Assembly (NCBI RefSeq): GCF_000208745.1
Contig: NC_030855.1
Span: forward strand, 650,465 to 714,464
Length of the DNA stretch: 64,000 bases
Direction of reading: 5' to 3'
Source of the DNA: Theobroma cacao
Taxonomy: Eukaryota > Streptophyta > Magnoliopsida > Malvales > Malvaceae
In this document: positions 45,904 through 64,000 of the stretch, piece after piece
Layout of the letters: every line of letters starts with the position of its first letter
Numbering within the stretch: position 1 is the first letter of the stretch
The notes under the pieces: generated by a model
The model's input: only the letters and a program-made list of their open reading frames with translations
What the model was told of the DNA's origin: nothing
Databases searched by the model: none
Made by a program: the position numbers and the translations under genes

Positions 45904-48405
45904 TCATGACACCATATGCTGTGGATGCATTGGAAGATAAAGCTGAGGAACATATCCTTCTCTTTTCAGCTCTAGAAGAAGAGTCTTCAGCAATGAATAA
46001 ATATGTGAAGACCGTGGGTGACTTTCATCTGCAGCAACAAACATGTGGGTGGTGTTGTTGACCTCTATCCAACTGTATCCAGGTACTTTCTGAACTCCTC
46101 TTTCCTTCATTAAACTTCTTATCTTCAGTACACTCCCCCAATGTCCAGCATCAGCAAGTAAATTGGAAAGCAGTACATAGTAACCAGAATTTTGTGGGTC
46201 CAGATCAAAAAGATGTCTTGAAGCAAATTCAGCGAGCTCAACATTGCCATGATTTCGACAGGCTCCTAGCAATGTACCCCACACACCAGCATCAGGAGAG
46301 AATGGCATGCTCTTTATAGTTTCAAAGGCTTCATTCAAACGACCAGCGCGTCCAAATAAATCTACAACACATGCATAATGTTCCATCCTTGCTGTGATTC
46401 CATATTCCTCAGTCATGCTCTGGAAGTAGTGAATTCCATCATCAACTTTACCAGCATGCCCGCAAGCTGATATTATAGCTAAAAACGTGACATGATCAGG
46501 CTGAATTTCATTTTTCAACATCTCATGAAACAGGGCAAGACAATCTTCAAGGCGGCCATGGTTTCCATAAGCAGCAATGATACTGTTCCATGAAACTTCA
46601 TTCTTCTCTTCCATCATGTCAAACACATGCTGAGAAGAACCCAAATTTCCACATTTGGCATACATATCTATGAGTGCACTCTTAGCAAATGGATCGGAGC
46701 AGAATGAACCTTTAATCATAAACCCATGGATCTCTTTCCCATAATGTAGTGCAGGTAGATTAGCACAAGCAGAAAGAGCTGCTGATATACTCACACAGTC
46801 ATACTTCATTCCAGTACTCCCCATCCAACAAAAAAGATCAATCGCCTTCTCTGGTTTTCCATTCTGGGAACAGCTTGTAATCATTGAGTTCCAGCAAACA
46901 GAATCTCTTTCAGACAATCTTCCGAAAATATCATGAGTGACATCCAGCCTTCCGCATTTCGCATACATGTCTATGACAGCACTTCCCACATGACAGCCAC
47001 AATCAAGCCCATTCTTGATGATATAACCATGCAATTCCTTCCCCACTTTTAATGCAGCTAAATCTGCACAAGCAGGTAGAACACTTGCCAATGTTACAGC
47101 ATTCGGCCTGATTTTCTCTTTAAGTAACCACCTGAAAATCTCTAAGGCATCATTGTTCATCCCATTAAGCACGTATCCTGATATCATAGCTGTGCACATG
47201 ACAACATCAACCTCGGTTCTTTGGTTATAAACCTTGCGTGCCATCTCCACATCCCTGCACTTAAAGTATACATCAATAAGTGCACTCTTCAAGAACACAT
47301 CCAATGACACTCCATGTCTTAATATATATCCATGAATTTCCTTGCCTTTTCTGAAACATCCCAACCCAGTAACAGCTGGAAGAAAACTTGAGAAGGTGAT
47401 TGCGTCTGGTTTCAGACCAGAAGATATCATCTCATTAAACAAACATGAAGCATCTTGCATAAACCCATTCTGTACATACCCTGAAATCATTCCATTCCAA
47501 GACACCAAATCGGCCTGAGGCATCATTCCAAACAATTTATGAGCATCAGACAACCACCCACATTTTGAATACATAGACAAAAGTGCGTTTGCCACCACAG
47601 AATCAAATTCCAAGCCGCAACAAACAACAAGGCCATGAAGCTGAGTACCAAAATCCACCATTCCTTCCGAAGCACACAGAGAGAAAATAGCGGCAAATGT
47701 CACTTCATCTGGCTTTGTTTCACCTTTCCTCATTTCCTCAAAAATCTCCATAGCTTTATCTAATTCCTCGCACTTAACATAACCATTAAGCATCACATTC
47801 CACAAAACACAATCTCTCACCGGTATTTTATCAAACAATGTACGAGCGCGATCAACATGACCGTTCTCTACATACAAGTTTATCAAAGAACTACCCACAA
47901 ACACATTCACTTCGAAACCCATCGACATAATCGCCTCATGAATCAAGGTACCAAATCGTACATTATTTAAACCACTACAAGCCTTCACTACAGAAGGGAA
48001 AGTAAAATTATCAGGAGAAACCCCACAACCCAGCATCTTAAAATAAAACAACAAGCCAAGATGAAACCAACCCATCTTAACCAACCCTCTGATCATCAAA
48101 TTCCAACGCTTTACACACCCCAAATCAATCCGATAGAACATGTTCTTGGCATCGTTGAAGCTACCGCAACGAAGATACATAGCAAGAAGAAGGGGATCGG
48201 TGGTAGTAATTTCATTGAGGATGAGCCGGGCGTGAACTTGTTTGCCTTGTTGAAGATTTGAAGGAAAAGAAGTAGATTGCAAGAATGAGGCAAGTTGGGT
48301 TGTGGGAAATTCGGAAGGTCTTGGAATGTGTTGGGAGGTGGTGGTATGAACATTTGTGAGTGGCGCAATGAGCTTACAGATTGATCGTAGATTTCTCTGG
48401 TACAT
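45904..48405 (-). CDS. Pentatricopeptide repeat protein, PLS class with E/E+ domain
   Basis: An intronless 833-residue protein. An N-terminal ~60 residues rich in Ser/Thr/Arg is likely a mitochondrial or plastid presequence. Then P, L and S repeats follow almost without break (for example CVLWNVMLNGYVKCEELDKA, LVSWNGMISGYVQNGFMQDA and SALIDMYAKCGNLGSSQHVF). The C-terminus has the E motif (GVWGTLLGACRNHGNVELAE) and E+ (VPGYSWIEVNNTTHMFVAAD) but no DYW deaminase domain. PLS proteins bind organelle RNA at one nucleotide per repeat and usually direct C-to-U editing; E+ proteins borrow a deaminase in trans. The overall order resembles Arabidopsis At4g21300. The ATG at 48405 starts MYQRNLRSICKL. 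An AAACCCTAAA telo-box lies ~190 bp upstream. Confidence 0.95.
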   Translation of the reverse strand: MYQRNLRSICKLIAPLTNVHTTTSQHIPRPSEFPTTQLASFLQSTSFPSNLQQGKQVHARLILNEITTTDPLLLAMYLRCGSFNDAKNMFYRIDLGCVKRWNLMIRGLVKMGWFHLGLLFYFKMLGCGVSPDNFTFPSVVKACSGLNNVRFGTLIHEAIMSMGFEVNVFVGSSLINLYVENGHVDRARTLFDKIPVRDCVLWNVMLNGYVKCEELDKAMEIFEEMRKGETKPDEVTFAAIFSLCASEGMVDFGTQLHGLVVCCGLEFDSVVANALLSMYSKCGWLSDAHKLFGMMPQADLVSWNGMISGYVQNGFMQDASCLFNEMISSGLKPDAITFSSFLPAVTGLGCFRKGKEIHGYILRHGVSLDVFLKSALIDVYFKCRDVEMARKVYNQRTEVDVVMCTAMISGYVLNGMNNDALEIFRWLLKEKIRPNAVTLASVLPACADLAALKVGKELHGYIIKNGLDCGCHVGSAVIDMYAKCGRLDVTHDIFGRLSERDSVCWNSMITSCSQNGKPEKAIDLFCWMGSTGMKYDCVSISAALSACANLPALHYGKEIHGFMIKGSFCSDPFAKSALIDMYAKCGNLGSSQHVFDMMEEKNEVSWNSIIAAYGNHGRLEDCLALFHEMLKNEIQPDHVTFLAIISACGHAGKVDDGIHYFQSMTEEYGITARMEHYACVVDLFGRAGRLNEAFETIKSMPFSPDAGVWGTLLGACRNHGNVELAEFASRHLFDLDPQNSGYYVLLSNLLADAGHWGSVLKIRSLMKERGVQKVPGYSWIEVNNTTHMFVAADESHPRSSHIYSLLKTLLLELKREGYVPQLYLPMHPQHMVS

Positions 48406-48680
48406 CTCTCGAGTACGTCAAATACTAAGCATGTTTCTTCAGAGACTACGCCATGGACTTCAAATTTGCATGGTGGAATTTGACATTACTGTCTGGAATG
48501 GCTCACCCAGGCCACCCGAGTGGAGGGAATTATGGAGCTCGGATTTTTTTATTCTTTACCCCTTTTCCCGCCATGCTAGTATTTTCAGACATAAACCCTA
48601 AACAAGTGCTTACCTTTTATTAATTTCAAATAGAACATTTAAATTTTAATTTAGGTTTAAAAAGATCCTTAATTTAAGAT

Positions 48681-48772
48681 TTTTTTTTTTGTAATTGGAG
48701 AAGAGGGGATTTGAATCTTACTCTAAAGTAGGAGAATTATGCACCAACCACTGAGTTAAATGTTCGGATGCT
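48681..48772 (-). mobile_element. tRNA-derived SINE-like relic
   Basis: Read on the minus strand, this has a pol III A box TAACTCAGTGG (48748-48758 reversed), then ~30 nt, then a B box AGATTCAAATCCCC (48705-48718 reversed), and ends in an A-rich tail (48681-48691, T run on the plus strand). This order matches tRNA-related SINEs of plants. No target-site duplication was confirmed, and the element is only about 90 bp, so it may be 5'-complete but short, or a decayed copy. Confidence 0.6.
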
Positions 48773-50075
48773 AATTTAGAACAAATTTAATCATCCTTAG
48801 ATTTAAAATTATGGAATCTATTCTTGAATCCAAAGTGGCTCCATATAAACTTTGGGTGGGTCAGGTCATATATAGATTAAAAAAAGTATTGTGTATAATT
48901 TGATTTTAATTCTAATAGAATTGTACGAATTTGTGTATAATTTGATTTTAATTCTATTACAATTGTAAGAGTTAGAGCATTTATTGAAGTTAAACTTTAA
49001 TATCTTAAATTACAAAACTCAAAATCATAATCCGTTTCATGCATAAGAAAATATACTTAATAGGCTTTCCATTCTTATAAAGTTGAATCCCATAAATTAA
49101 TTCATGAAAAGCACAAAAAATTTTCAAATTTTCACTTAATGTTGATGTCTGGTAGTTTGCACAATCTTTAGAAAAAATTTAGACATAATGTTCAAATAAA
49201 TCACTAAACTATTTTAAAAGATTCAAATAAATTTTTATTTTTTTATTATGTTCAATCAAATTCTGTATTTTTATTTTGAATTAAATAAGCATTTATGATT
49301 AATGATTTATTAATTCTCATTAGTTAAAATATCACTAGTTATTTCGATATCTGCATAGCACTGACGTGTTAATTTAGTATGATAACATGTCATATCATAA
49401 TCAATTATAATTTATCAGTATAATACATCATTATTAATTATGATATATTAAGATGCTACATCAACATTACACGATATAAAATGATACATGATATTTTGAT
49501 TAAATCAATTATTTGACTCAAAATAAAATTATAAGAGTTTATTGAACGTAATAAAAGTATAAAAGTTTATTTGAATTTTCTTAAATAGTTTATGAACTTT
49601 TTAGATACTATATCAATTCTTAAGTTTTAGAAAAAAATATGATCACATCAAACAAGGTTAAGAGATACTATATAAATTATGTCACATATAAGAAAAAAAA
49701 TGTTTGATAGTTTGAATATTTAAGATGATTGTTCCAAAAAAAAAAAGATTTTCATAAAAAGCTGTTAGTATTATTATGTGTTAACTATATATTTAATATC
49801 ATATTAAGTATAATATAGATGTTCATTATTTATTATATTAACTATCAATCATCGAAATCTATAGAAGAAATTAGAAGTCACCAAACTTACATGATTATTA
49901 TGAAAACTTTTTTCAAAAAATGAAAATCACAAAATTTATATGATTTTGGTAACATTCCATAGAGTAGTTATTTGTAACACTAGCCAACTCATATCCTTTT
50001 CTTACCAATTCATATGACACTCACTCATTTTATGTGAATCAACTCTCACTTCATGCAACATGACATTTATTTTAC
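48773..50075. other. AT-rich intergenic region between PPR and C2H2 genes
   Basis: No coding frame is supported. It contains imperfect copies of GTGTATAATTTGATTTTAAT at about 48892 and 48934, and otherwise low-complexity A/T sequence. Confidence 0.45.
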
Positions 50076-50083
50076 TATATAAA
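50076..50083 (+). promoter_or_regulatory. TATA box of the C2H2 microprotein gene
   Basis: TATATAAA lies 68 bp before the ATG at 50152, a normal plant spacing for a short leader. Confidence 0.6.
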
Positions 50084-50151
50084 CATTCTTCCTTCTCTTA
50101 ATTTGATAAGAGCTAATTGAAAATTTTTCATTCATCTCATATCTTCTCAAA

Positions 50152-50358
50152 ATGTCTTCCGATGCCGTTGAGAATGTTAGTCGCAGAGACTATGATTCCC
50201 TTTGCCATCTTTGCGATTATGATGGCAAAACATGGAAGCAATTTCTGAGTCACCAAAAGCGAAGACACCCAACACAAATTAAATACAAATGTGATATTTG
50301 CGAACGTGGTTTCCCAACTAAAGAAGCAAGAAAGGAGCATCGTGATAATGGACACTAA
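50152..50358 (+). CDS. Two-finger C2H2 zinc-finger microprotein (68 aa)
   Basis: A single-exon frame, MSSDAVENVSRRDYDSLCHL to ARKEHRDNGH-stop. Two fingers are clear: C-x2-C-x12-H-x4-H at residues 18-39 (CHLCDYDGKTWKQFLSHQKR...) and again at 47-68 (CDICERGFPTKEARKEH...). The protein ends on the last zinc-binding His. It lacks the plant QALGGH signature and has no other domain or NLS beyond the basic KRRH linker. A good TATA box and short leader support expression. C2H2 fingers may bind DNA, RNA or protein, so no function is assigned. It may be a truncated relative of a longer zinc-finger protein. High conservation of all eight ligands argues against chance. Confidence 0.75.
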   Translation: MSSDAVENVSRRDYDSLCHLCDYDGKTWKQFLSHQKRRHPTQIKYKCDICERGFPTKEARKEHRDNGH

Positions 50359-51303
50359 AAGATATCTGAATATGCCCAACCATAAATATTATATTTATGT
50401 TACTTAGAATAGTAATTGCAATTTAGTTAAAGTATTTTAAATCTCAATGTAGGTAGTTATGTTTACTTAAATTTATGTATCAATTATTGGTGGGCATTAC
50501 TGATTTATATACATAAATGTTATTTTATGTTTTAGGTTTATTTTTACACTCTGTTATTTTAGTTATAAAATTATCTTATATTAAATATAATAATTGAATA
50601 TAATTTCATATATATATATATTAAGTTAAGATTAATCTTATCTTATAATAATAATCTTAAAAAATTCCTAATTAAACAACACTCAGTATTCCTAATTAAT
50701 TTATTTTTTAGGCTATTCCAAATTAATTTATTTTTTTAGGCTATGGGATTGTGGCAATATGCTGGCTGGTGAAATACTGGCTGGGCGTGTATAGTAATTG
50801 CTGTCTTTTTTTAGAATGTGAGTTTTTGAATCGAGCCAAGATCTCATCTTACAATGCCTTAATCTTAATCATTAATTAATTAATTATGATGATGGATTAA
50901 TTATGCCAGCATCTGAGTAAAGAAAATAAACTTTTTATTAGATGAAGAAGCCTTTAGATTTTATATACTACTCATTCATTTTAACAAGTTTTGTTTTCAA
51001 CATAGAAAGGGTCATGAAAAGGATTTAAAAAAAAAAAAAGATTATTTGAGCTTTACATTCAAACTCTACAAATTAGTTCCCATTCTCTGGTTATATTGAT
51101 AATAAAATATAGAAAATATTAAAAACAAAAAGATTGTCATTATCTAAATAATTTCGTAGCAAAAAAATTCCTGCAATAGTTATAACACCGTCAACTGGGA
51201 ATAAAATAATAATTGAAAAAATTTAAAAGGCAATCTAAAGACTATACAAAGGAAAATATAAAATTAACTTATAGTTTTATATAGTTCTAAAGCTATGACA
51301 TAA
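50359..51303. other. Intergenic region after the C2H2 gene
   Basis: It is AT-rich. A short tandem duplication at about 50690-50744 repeats AATTAATTTATTTTTTAGGC twice. No gene is supported. Confidence 0.45.
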
Positions 51304-52461
51304 TTAACGTAATACAAATTCAGTTGGTGGTTGGACCCAAATATAAGGAGGTAAATATTTGTGCCAAGGTTTAAATCGATAATATTTTCCCACCTTTCCA
51401 TCTTTCATGTTGAAAAAACCAATATCTCGAGGGCCAAGTGGCCAATATTCAGTAGCAATATAATAATCATCTGTGAAATATATAGAATTAGGTTGACTTT
51501 CAGGAAAATCCAAAGCTGAAACAGCTAAAGTGTGATTATCACCTACAAACACTACGTCACCATTCATATTTTTTACTTCTTTCTCCAACAACCTACCACT
51601 TTGATCATCCAAAACCAACTTGAAAACTTTGAAATTCTTAGTAAAATGAGCACAAGGATGATAGTCCTCAACATCAATTTCCTTTTTAATAGAGAATAGA
51701 TCTCCCGTAGATGATTCAACAAGATATGCGCTATCAACATTATCCTCTACCTTTCGACATGCTGGCATTAGTATCTTCACCTTTGGTGATTCCAAATTGT
51801 CATCGAAACCATCATTGACATCAAAAGATACAATCAAGCTTCGAGTTCCAATAGCATAAGCTAAATTTTTATAAAAAATAACATCAGTGAAAGCTGTTAG
51901 ACCCTTATCCAGATATATCCAACTTTTTCGTTCTGGTTTATAGAAGGCTAATCTGCATCTAAGACCATAGATAACCACAACCACATAACTATCCGAATGC
52001 GATAAAGGATCTGCTGACAAGATAACTTTATGAACATCATATTGATGTGATGCTGACTTTGGATTAACTTCAATCTCGGGGAGATCAATTGTGATCCCAT
52101 TCTTAAAAGGATTTAAGAGAGTTATGACCATATTTTTATCTACCGCAGCTAACCAACCATGGGAAGAACCACAAAATCTCTTGGAATGAGACTCAGGTAA
52201 CTCGATATTGTAAAATTTTGTTTTGATCTGTAGGCTGCATAATTGTCGAACTCTGTTGCTCATTCTCGTTGGAATCAATAACATAGGAACTATATTAGGT
52301 GATGATCGCCTTTTCAAGTCAAGAAAATTACTGAAGACGAAATACCAATGCTTACAGACTGCACCAAATCGAACTGGATTGCTAGGAACATCTAATTTAT
52401 CAAGAATTAACAAGAGGGAGAGTGTTGGAAGATTTTTCCAATCCGCTTCAGCATCCTTCAT
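51304..52461 (-). CDS. F-box protein with DUF295 (KIB-like) domain
   Basis: A single-exon 385-residue protein. Residues ~7-50 form an F-box-like region (DWKNLPTLSLLLILDKLD, then RFGAVCKHWYFVFSNF). Residues ~95-355 form the DUF295 beta-propeller-like domain: GSSHGWLAAVDKNMVITLLN, PFKNGITIDLPE, SWIYLDKGLTAFTDVIFYKN, and a C-terminal NSIYFTDDY segment. Plants have many such genes; the best known relative, KIB1, acts in an SCF ligase that blocks BIN2 kinase in brassinosteroid signalling. Such genes turn over quickly, so this copy's target cannot be inferred. The frame is intact from MKDAEADWKN to EFVLR. It is divergent from the NDR kinase gene, with ~1.2 kb between the start codons. Confidence 0.9.
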   Translation of the reverse strand: MKDAEADWKNLPTLSLLLILDKLDVPSNPVRFGAVCKHWYFVFSNFLDLKRRSSPNIVPMLLIPTRMSNRVRQLCSLQIKTKFYNIELPESHSKRFCGSSHGWLAAVDKNMVITLLNPFKNGITIDLPEIEVNPKSASHQYDVHKVILSADPLSHSDSYVVVVIYGLRCRLAFYKPERKSWIYLDKGLTAFTDVIFYKNLAYAIGTRSLIVSFDVNDGFDDNLESPKVKILMPACRKVEDNVDSAYLVESSTGDLFSIKKEIDVEDYHPCAHFTKNFKVFKLVLDDQSGRLLEKEVKNMNGDVVFVGDNHTLAVSALDFPESQPNSIYFTDDYYIATEYWPLGPRDIGFFNMKDGKVGKYYRFKPWHKYLPPYIWVQPPTEFVLR

Positions 52462-53030
52462 GCTTCCTAGATCAACAATTAAAAAAAAAATAAAAAAAAT
52501 CTTTTGTCAATGAAATAATTTGAAAAAGTAAAAGAATATGATGAAGAATCACGAAAAGAAATAAAAGAGAGGCTTGGCTATCTTTGCACAATCCAAGTAA
52601 TGGTATTTAAATATACAAAAATTAAGAATTAATTTCAAGTTTTATAATACAACCTAAATATAAACCGAATTCCTTTTAAATTAGGAGTGGACTTCCAGTG
52701 TTATAATATAATAAAAAAAACAAATTTTAACCTTTAGTTGCGTTTTTGTTAAAATAAAACTCTATATAAGTTTCTTTATAACTAAATTAAATTTAATTGT
52801 GATGTAAATTAAATTTATCAAGATTGTTTCGTTTCTTTATAATTATTATAATTTAAATTAATAATTATAAAATTTCATCAAAATTGTTTTATTTCTTTAT
52901 AATGTGACGTTATACTCTAAAATTGTTTTTAAATAATAAAATCTTAAAATTATAATTTTTTTAAAAACAAGAAGTATCCATATATAACTGATATTCATAA
53001 AACCACGGTTAAGTTTCCGACACGGTTTCT
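52462..53030. other. AT-rich upstream region of the F-box gene
   Basis: No coding signal. It includes repeated AATTTTATAATTATA-like words at about 52790-52900 and no clear promoter motif. Confidence 0.4.
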
Positions 53031-53360
53031 AACCCTTAAAAACCGAACCGTGGTTAATCGAGATCTCACGATACGTGTACGGTCCAGATTGTTTGGCACT
53101 CAAAAACGCGTTAAGTCCAATTTGCGCGCCTTTGTGCCAATCCGACGTGGCAAATCATTTAATCATGCTTTCACGTTAGCCGGCTGCGGCCTGTCATCAA
53201 CTGCCACGTGCCGGTTCACCTCCCCTCCGTGCCACTTACCGTTTGTCTCGTTGCATCGAACACCGGTATTATCACCGGTTGGCGGGTCCGCCCTTTAAAG
53301 CGACAACAACTTCCTCGTCAAACGTCATCGTAACCTGCACGATCGGTAAGGTGCAAATTA
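53031..53360 (+). promoter_or_regulatory. GC-rich promoter island with ACGT elements, NDR kinase
   Basis: A stretch of much higher GC than its flanks lies 360-690 bp before the NDR start codon. It contains a GACGTGGC ABRE-like site (53144-53151), a CACGTG G-box (53205-53210) and two ACCGGT palindromes near 53261 and 53275. G-box and ABRE sites bind bZIP and bHLH factors. An open frame through it (53050-53298) has no domain and is treated as compositional. Confidence 0.45.
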
Positions 53361-53698
53361 AATTCTCAATTGACAATAATGCCCTCCTATGTCACCTGTT
53401 TCTTGGCGCTCAAACGGAGAAAATAGTAAATTCGGTCCATCTGATTAAATAAAAGTATTTAATTAGATATTTACACAAATGGTAGTTTCCTTCTTCTTTG
53501 TTGAAGTGAAACAGAGGACTCTGTTTTCGTCGATACACTCAGAGTTAAGAGAAAAGTCTTCTCTTCTTTTCTGATGTAAGTATTCGTTATTTCTTCCTAA
53601 TTGAAATTTGAGAGATATAAATTCCTTTTTTTATTTGGTTTTTAAGGTAGAGATTTTTAATTTTTTAATTATTTTTTGTAGATTTTTGGAGACAGTTG

Positions 53699-53721
53699 AT
53701 GTTATGATTGAGGATTGTTGA
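53699..53721 (+). promoter_or_regulatory. Two overlapping minimal uORFs before the NDR kinase start
   Basis: uORF1 is ATG TTA TGA (53699-53707). uORF2 is ATG ATT GAG GAT TGT TGA (53704-53721) and ends 2 nt before the main ATG at 53724. Both lie in the spliced leader, just after a 5' UTR intron (53576-53681, GTAAGT to TAG). Confidence 0.7.
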
Positions 53722-53723
53722 TA

Positions 53724-61946
<8,223 letters not shown>

Positions 61947-64000
61947 TGGAAAAGATGCTTTCTGTAGGTAAATTATCCACAGCAAATTGGAAGTGAAAAT
62001 ATTTTTCAATGTTGCAAATTGGCAATAAAACAGTTTGGGTCATCATATATATGTTAAAAGATTCTTCTTTGTTTAGTATTTAATTAGTATGTGAAAATAG
62101 CATTATGGTCATTCTCGGTACAGCAGGATATAGATGGAGTGAGTTAGCTTTCTTTCTGTAAATCATTTCGAGATGTGCTTTTGGAGTAGTTAATAACCTC
62201 TGTTTATATTGCCTATAGAAAGATGAAGGCAGAAGTTTAAGTGATTAGTCTAGGTTGTTCATTATTTGCCTGTCACACCAGTAACTATAGAAACAAATTA
62301 CACAGGTATCTCATAAATGTGCTCTCTTTTCTTAAATTGATTATTCTACATCATAATAGTAATTGTCGTGGACCTCTGGTGAGACATTCAAAATTTTTTA
62401 AGCTCTTTCATAGCATAATTATTTTTTGTATGAATGCCGGTTATATAGTTATACTAAATGATACTATATTTTAACGATTGTATATTGAGTTTCTGTTTCT
62501 GGTTGCATGCATGTTTGTTCTATGTTATCAGACAGAAATGCATGCTGCTTTTCTGCCAATTCTTGGTTTTAAATGAGTCTCACATGGACCGTATACTATA
62601 AACCTGGAGATTTAACTTTTGTGTGTAACAAATTGAATTGCTCTGAGACTTTTGTCTAGCTACTGAGGATGATAAAATAGGATATACTATTTCTCAACCC
62701 TGTTAGCTATGCCGGAGGCTACGAGCATGCAACACAGGTGTTGTATCTTTTCCGTCTGAGGGTCGACTATGGTCCGAGCAACATAAAACATACAGAGCAG
62801 GGGCTTGAGATGGATATGACAATCAATAAGACAATTGTTAGGCCATAGCTACCCCATCATGCTTTGAGGTAGCAATGGAGAAATGATTTTGTGACTAAAA
62901 TTTAGGTCTGTTAATGGGAGATACCAACACCAGTTTGGTTCTAACTTATTTTGTGTGGTTTTGGTGTCGTGATTGAGGTTACATAGAAGTTCCACTTTGA
63001 GTAATCTTTATATGACTGCTTTTTGCAAATGAATATTTTAAAAATGGACTAGAAACCGAAATTTTTTCATTTGGAGGTTGCTAAATTATAGTATTTTGCA
63101 AAGGAGGAAAATTGCTCTTGGTTGTGCAATTAGAAGACCAAGTGGCAATTTTCAGATATAGTAACCAATAGTAAATAATATAAAATTTGTACCTTTATAG
63201 GAAAGGTGGAAAGCTATTTGAGGCCAAGAAATTTTCTACATTAGGGATTTTGATCAGACACTTGTGATGGGTATGTTAGAGGCTTTTATCTATGTAAGAT
63301 TGATTATTTAGTTGGTTCGAATTTATAATTTTAAATTTAAATTAATCAAATTTTGTTAAAAAAACTGAATCGGTCAAATTATATTTTAATATTGAATTAA
63401 TCGAAATCAATGTGTTCGGTCGATTTTATTTATTTTAATATTTTATATTATAATAAAAATTAAATAAATTAAATTAAATTACAAGAATTTAATCAATTTC
63501 GATTTCAATCGATTAATGCTTGTGATGTATCACCAAATCTCCACGACCCTCAAGGCAATATCCCAAAGTAACTAGTTCTTCTTGTAAAATACTTGTAGAC
63601 ATGATCACAAGTCACTTAAAAATACTTTTATTTGCATTACAAGTCAAGGAATTAATGCCTATGTGTCCCACTTTTGCATCATTGGTTTTCATATTCAATC
63701 AAATTTAGCCATTCATGGTGATGAATTGGTAGTGCTAAATTCACCTCGAAATCCATGATCAACTCTTTGTAGGCCAGATTGGACCACCCATTTTTTCGTT
63801 TCTTTTTCTTCTCTATTCCTTCAAAAAGGTTTCACCCTTTGGTAGGAATTTGATAGGATCAATCACCCAACCCAACTCTAGATTTCTTCGTTTCATTTCT
63901 TAATCCTAGAGGATCACAAAAGTGAGGCTAAGAAAATGACTAGCTAGAGCTATGCTCAATTAATCATTTATAGGACTGCCTTTTCAAATGAATATTTTAA
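61947..64000. other. 3' flank of the NDR kinase gene
   Basis: The 3' UTR probably ends near 62080-62240. Beyond, no coding frame is supported. An AT-rich block at 63300-63520 contains TCGATT/GAATTAATCG words like those at 2240-2620 and 20740-21090. The last 40 bp of the window repeat 63002-63041. Confidence 0.45.
63002..63041 (+). repeat. 40 bp direct repeat, copy 1 (copy 2 at 63961-64000)
   Basis: Both copies share TAATC, a TTTATA-like core, GACTGC, and AAATGAATATTTTAA at the 3' end, with a few mismatches and offsetting single-base gaps. The second copy abuts the window end, so the true repeat length is unknown. Confidence 0.6.

Noticed and set aside
48061..48601. Open frames on the plus strand across the PPR 5' end
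   Set aside because: They overlap the intact PPR coding start and have no recognisable domain.
53050..53298. An 82-codon frame in the GC-rich island
   Set aside because: It is Arg-rich owing to base composition, lies in the NDR promoter, and shows no domain.

Overview
This window is nuclear DNA from a flowering plant, most likely a eudicot. It has intron-rich genes with GT-AG splice sites, AT-rich spacers, TATA, telo-box and site II promoter motifs, and plant-specific families: CYP716 P450, ALOG/LSH, PLS-class PPR, F-box/DUF295, CHUP1-like and UDP-arabinose 4-epimerase. The protein sequences look rosid-like, perhaps Malvaceae, but that placement is an impression and was not tested.

Layout. 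1-1.3 kb: the last exon of a CYP716 P450, followed by a decayed copy of the same exon. 2-7 kb: AT-rich DNA, then a nested mosaic. The mosaic holds orphan C-terminal exons of an unknown minus-strand gene; their intron contains a frameshifted plus-strand gene fragment flanked by two ~404 bp direct repeats. 6.9-7.8 kb: SmB/B' spliceosome gene (-). 9.2-13.3 kb: coatomer epsilon subunit (+), 7 exons. 14.3-19.3 kb: UDP-arabinose 4-epimerase (-), 9 coding exons, convergent with the coatomer gene. 20-29.4 kb: AT-rich gene desert. 29.5-30.1 kb: unrecognised repeat-containing protein (-). 31.2-35.7 kb: CHUP1/IPGA1-like protein (+), 7 exons. 36.5-37.0 kb: decayed piece of plastid 16S rDNA. 38.8-39.4 kb: ALOG/LSH transcription factor (+), intronless. 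39.4-45.9 kb: AT-rich DNA with degenerate tandem repeats. 45.9-48.4 kb: PPR protein (-), intronless, with a tRNA-derived SINE-like relic just upstream. 50.2 kb: a 68-residue two-finger C2H2 microprotein (+). 51.3-52.5 kb: F-box/DUF295 protein (-). 53.7-61.9 kb: NDR/tricorner-type AGC kinase (+), 13 coding exons, with two tiny uORFs.

The genes do not form a pathway; this is an ordinary mixed stretch of plant chromosome. Gene models were joined by hand from splice sites, reading phase and family conservation, and each complete multi-exon model gives an uninterrupted frame: epsilon-COP 293 aa, epimerase 412 aa, CHUP1-like 783 aa, NDR kinase 567 aa. Two introns use GC-AG splice sites. I saw no convincing new multi-gene system. 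The items most worth checking are the plastid rDNA insertion, the repeat-flanked pseudogene nested in another gene's intron, the repeat-built orphan protein and the C2H2 microprotein.
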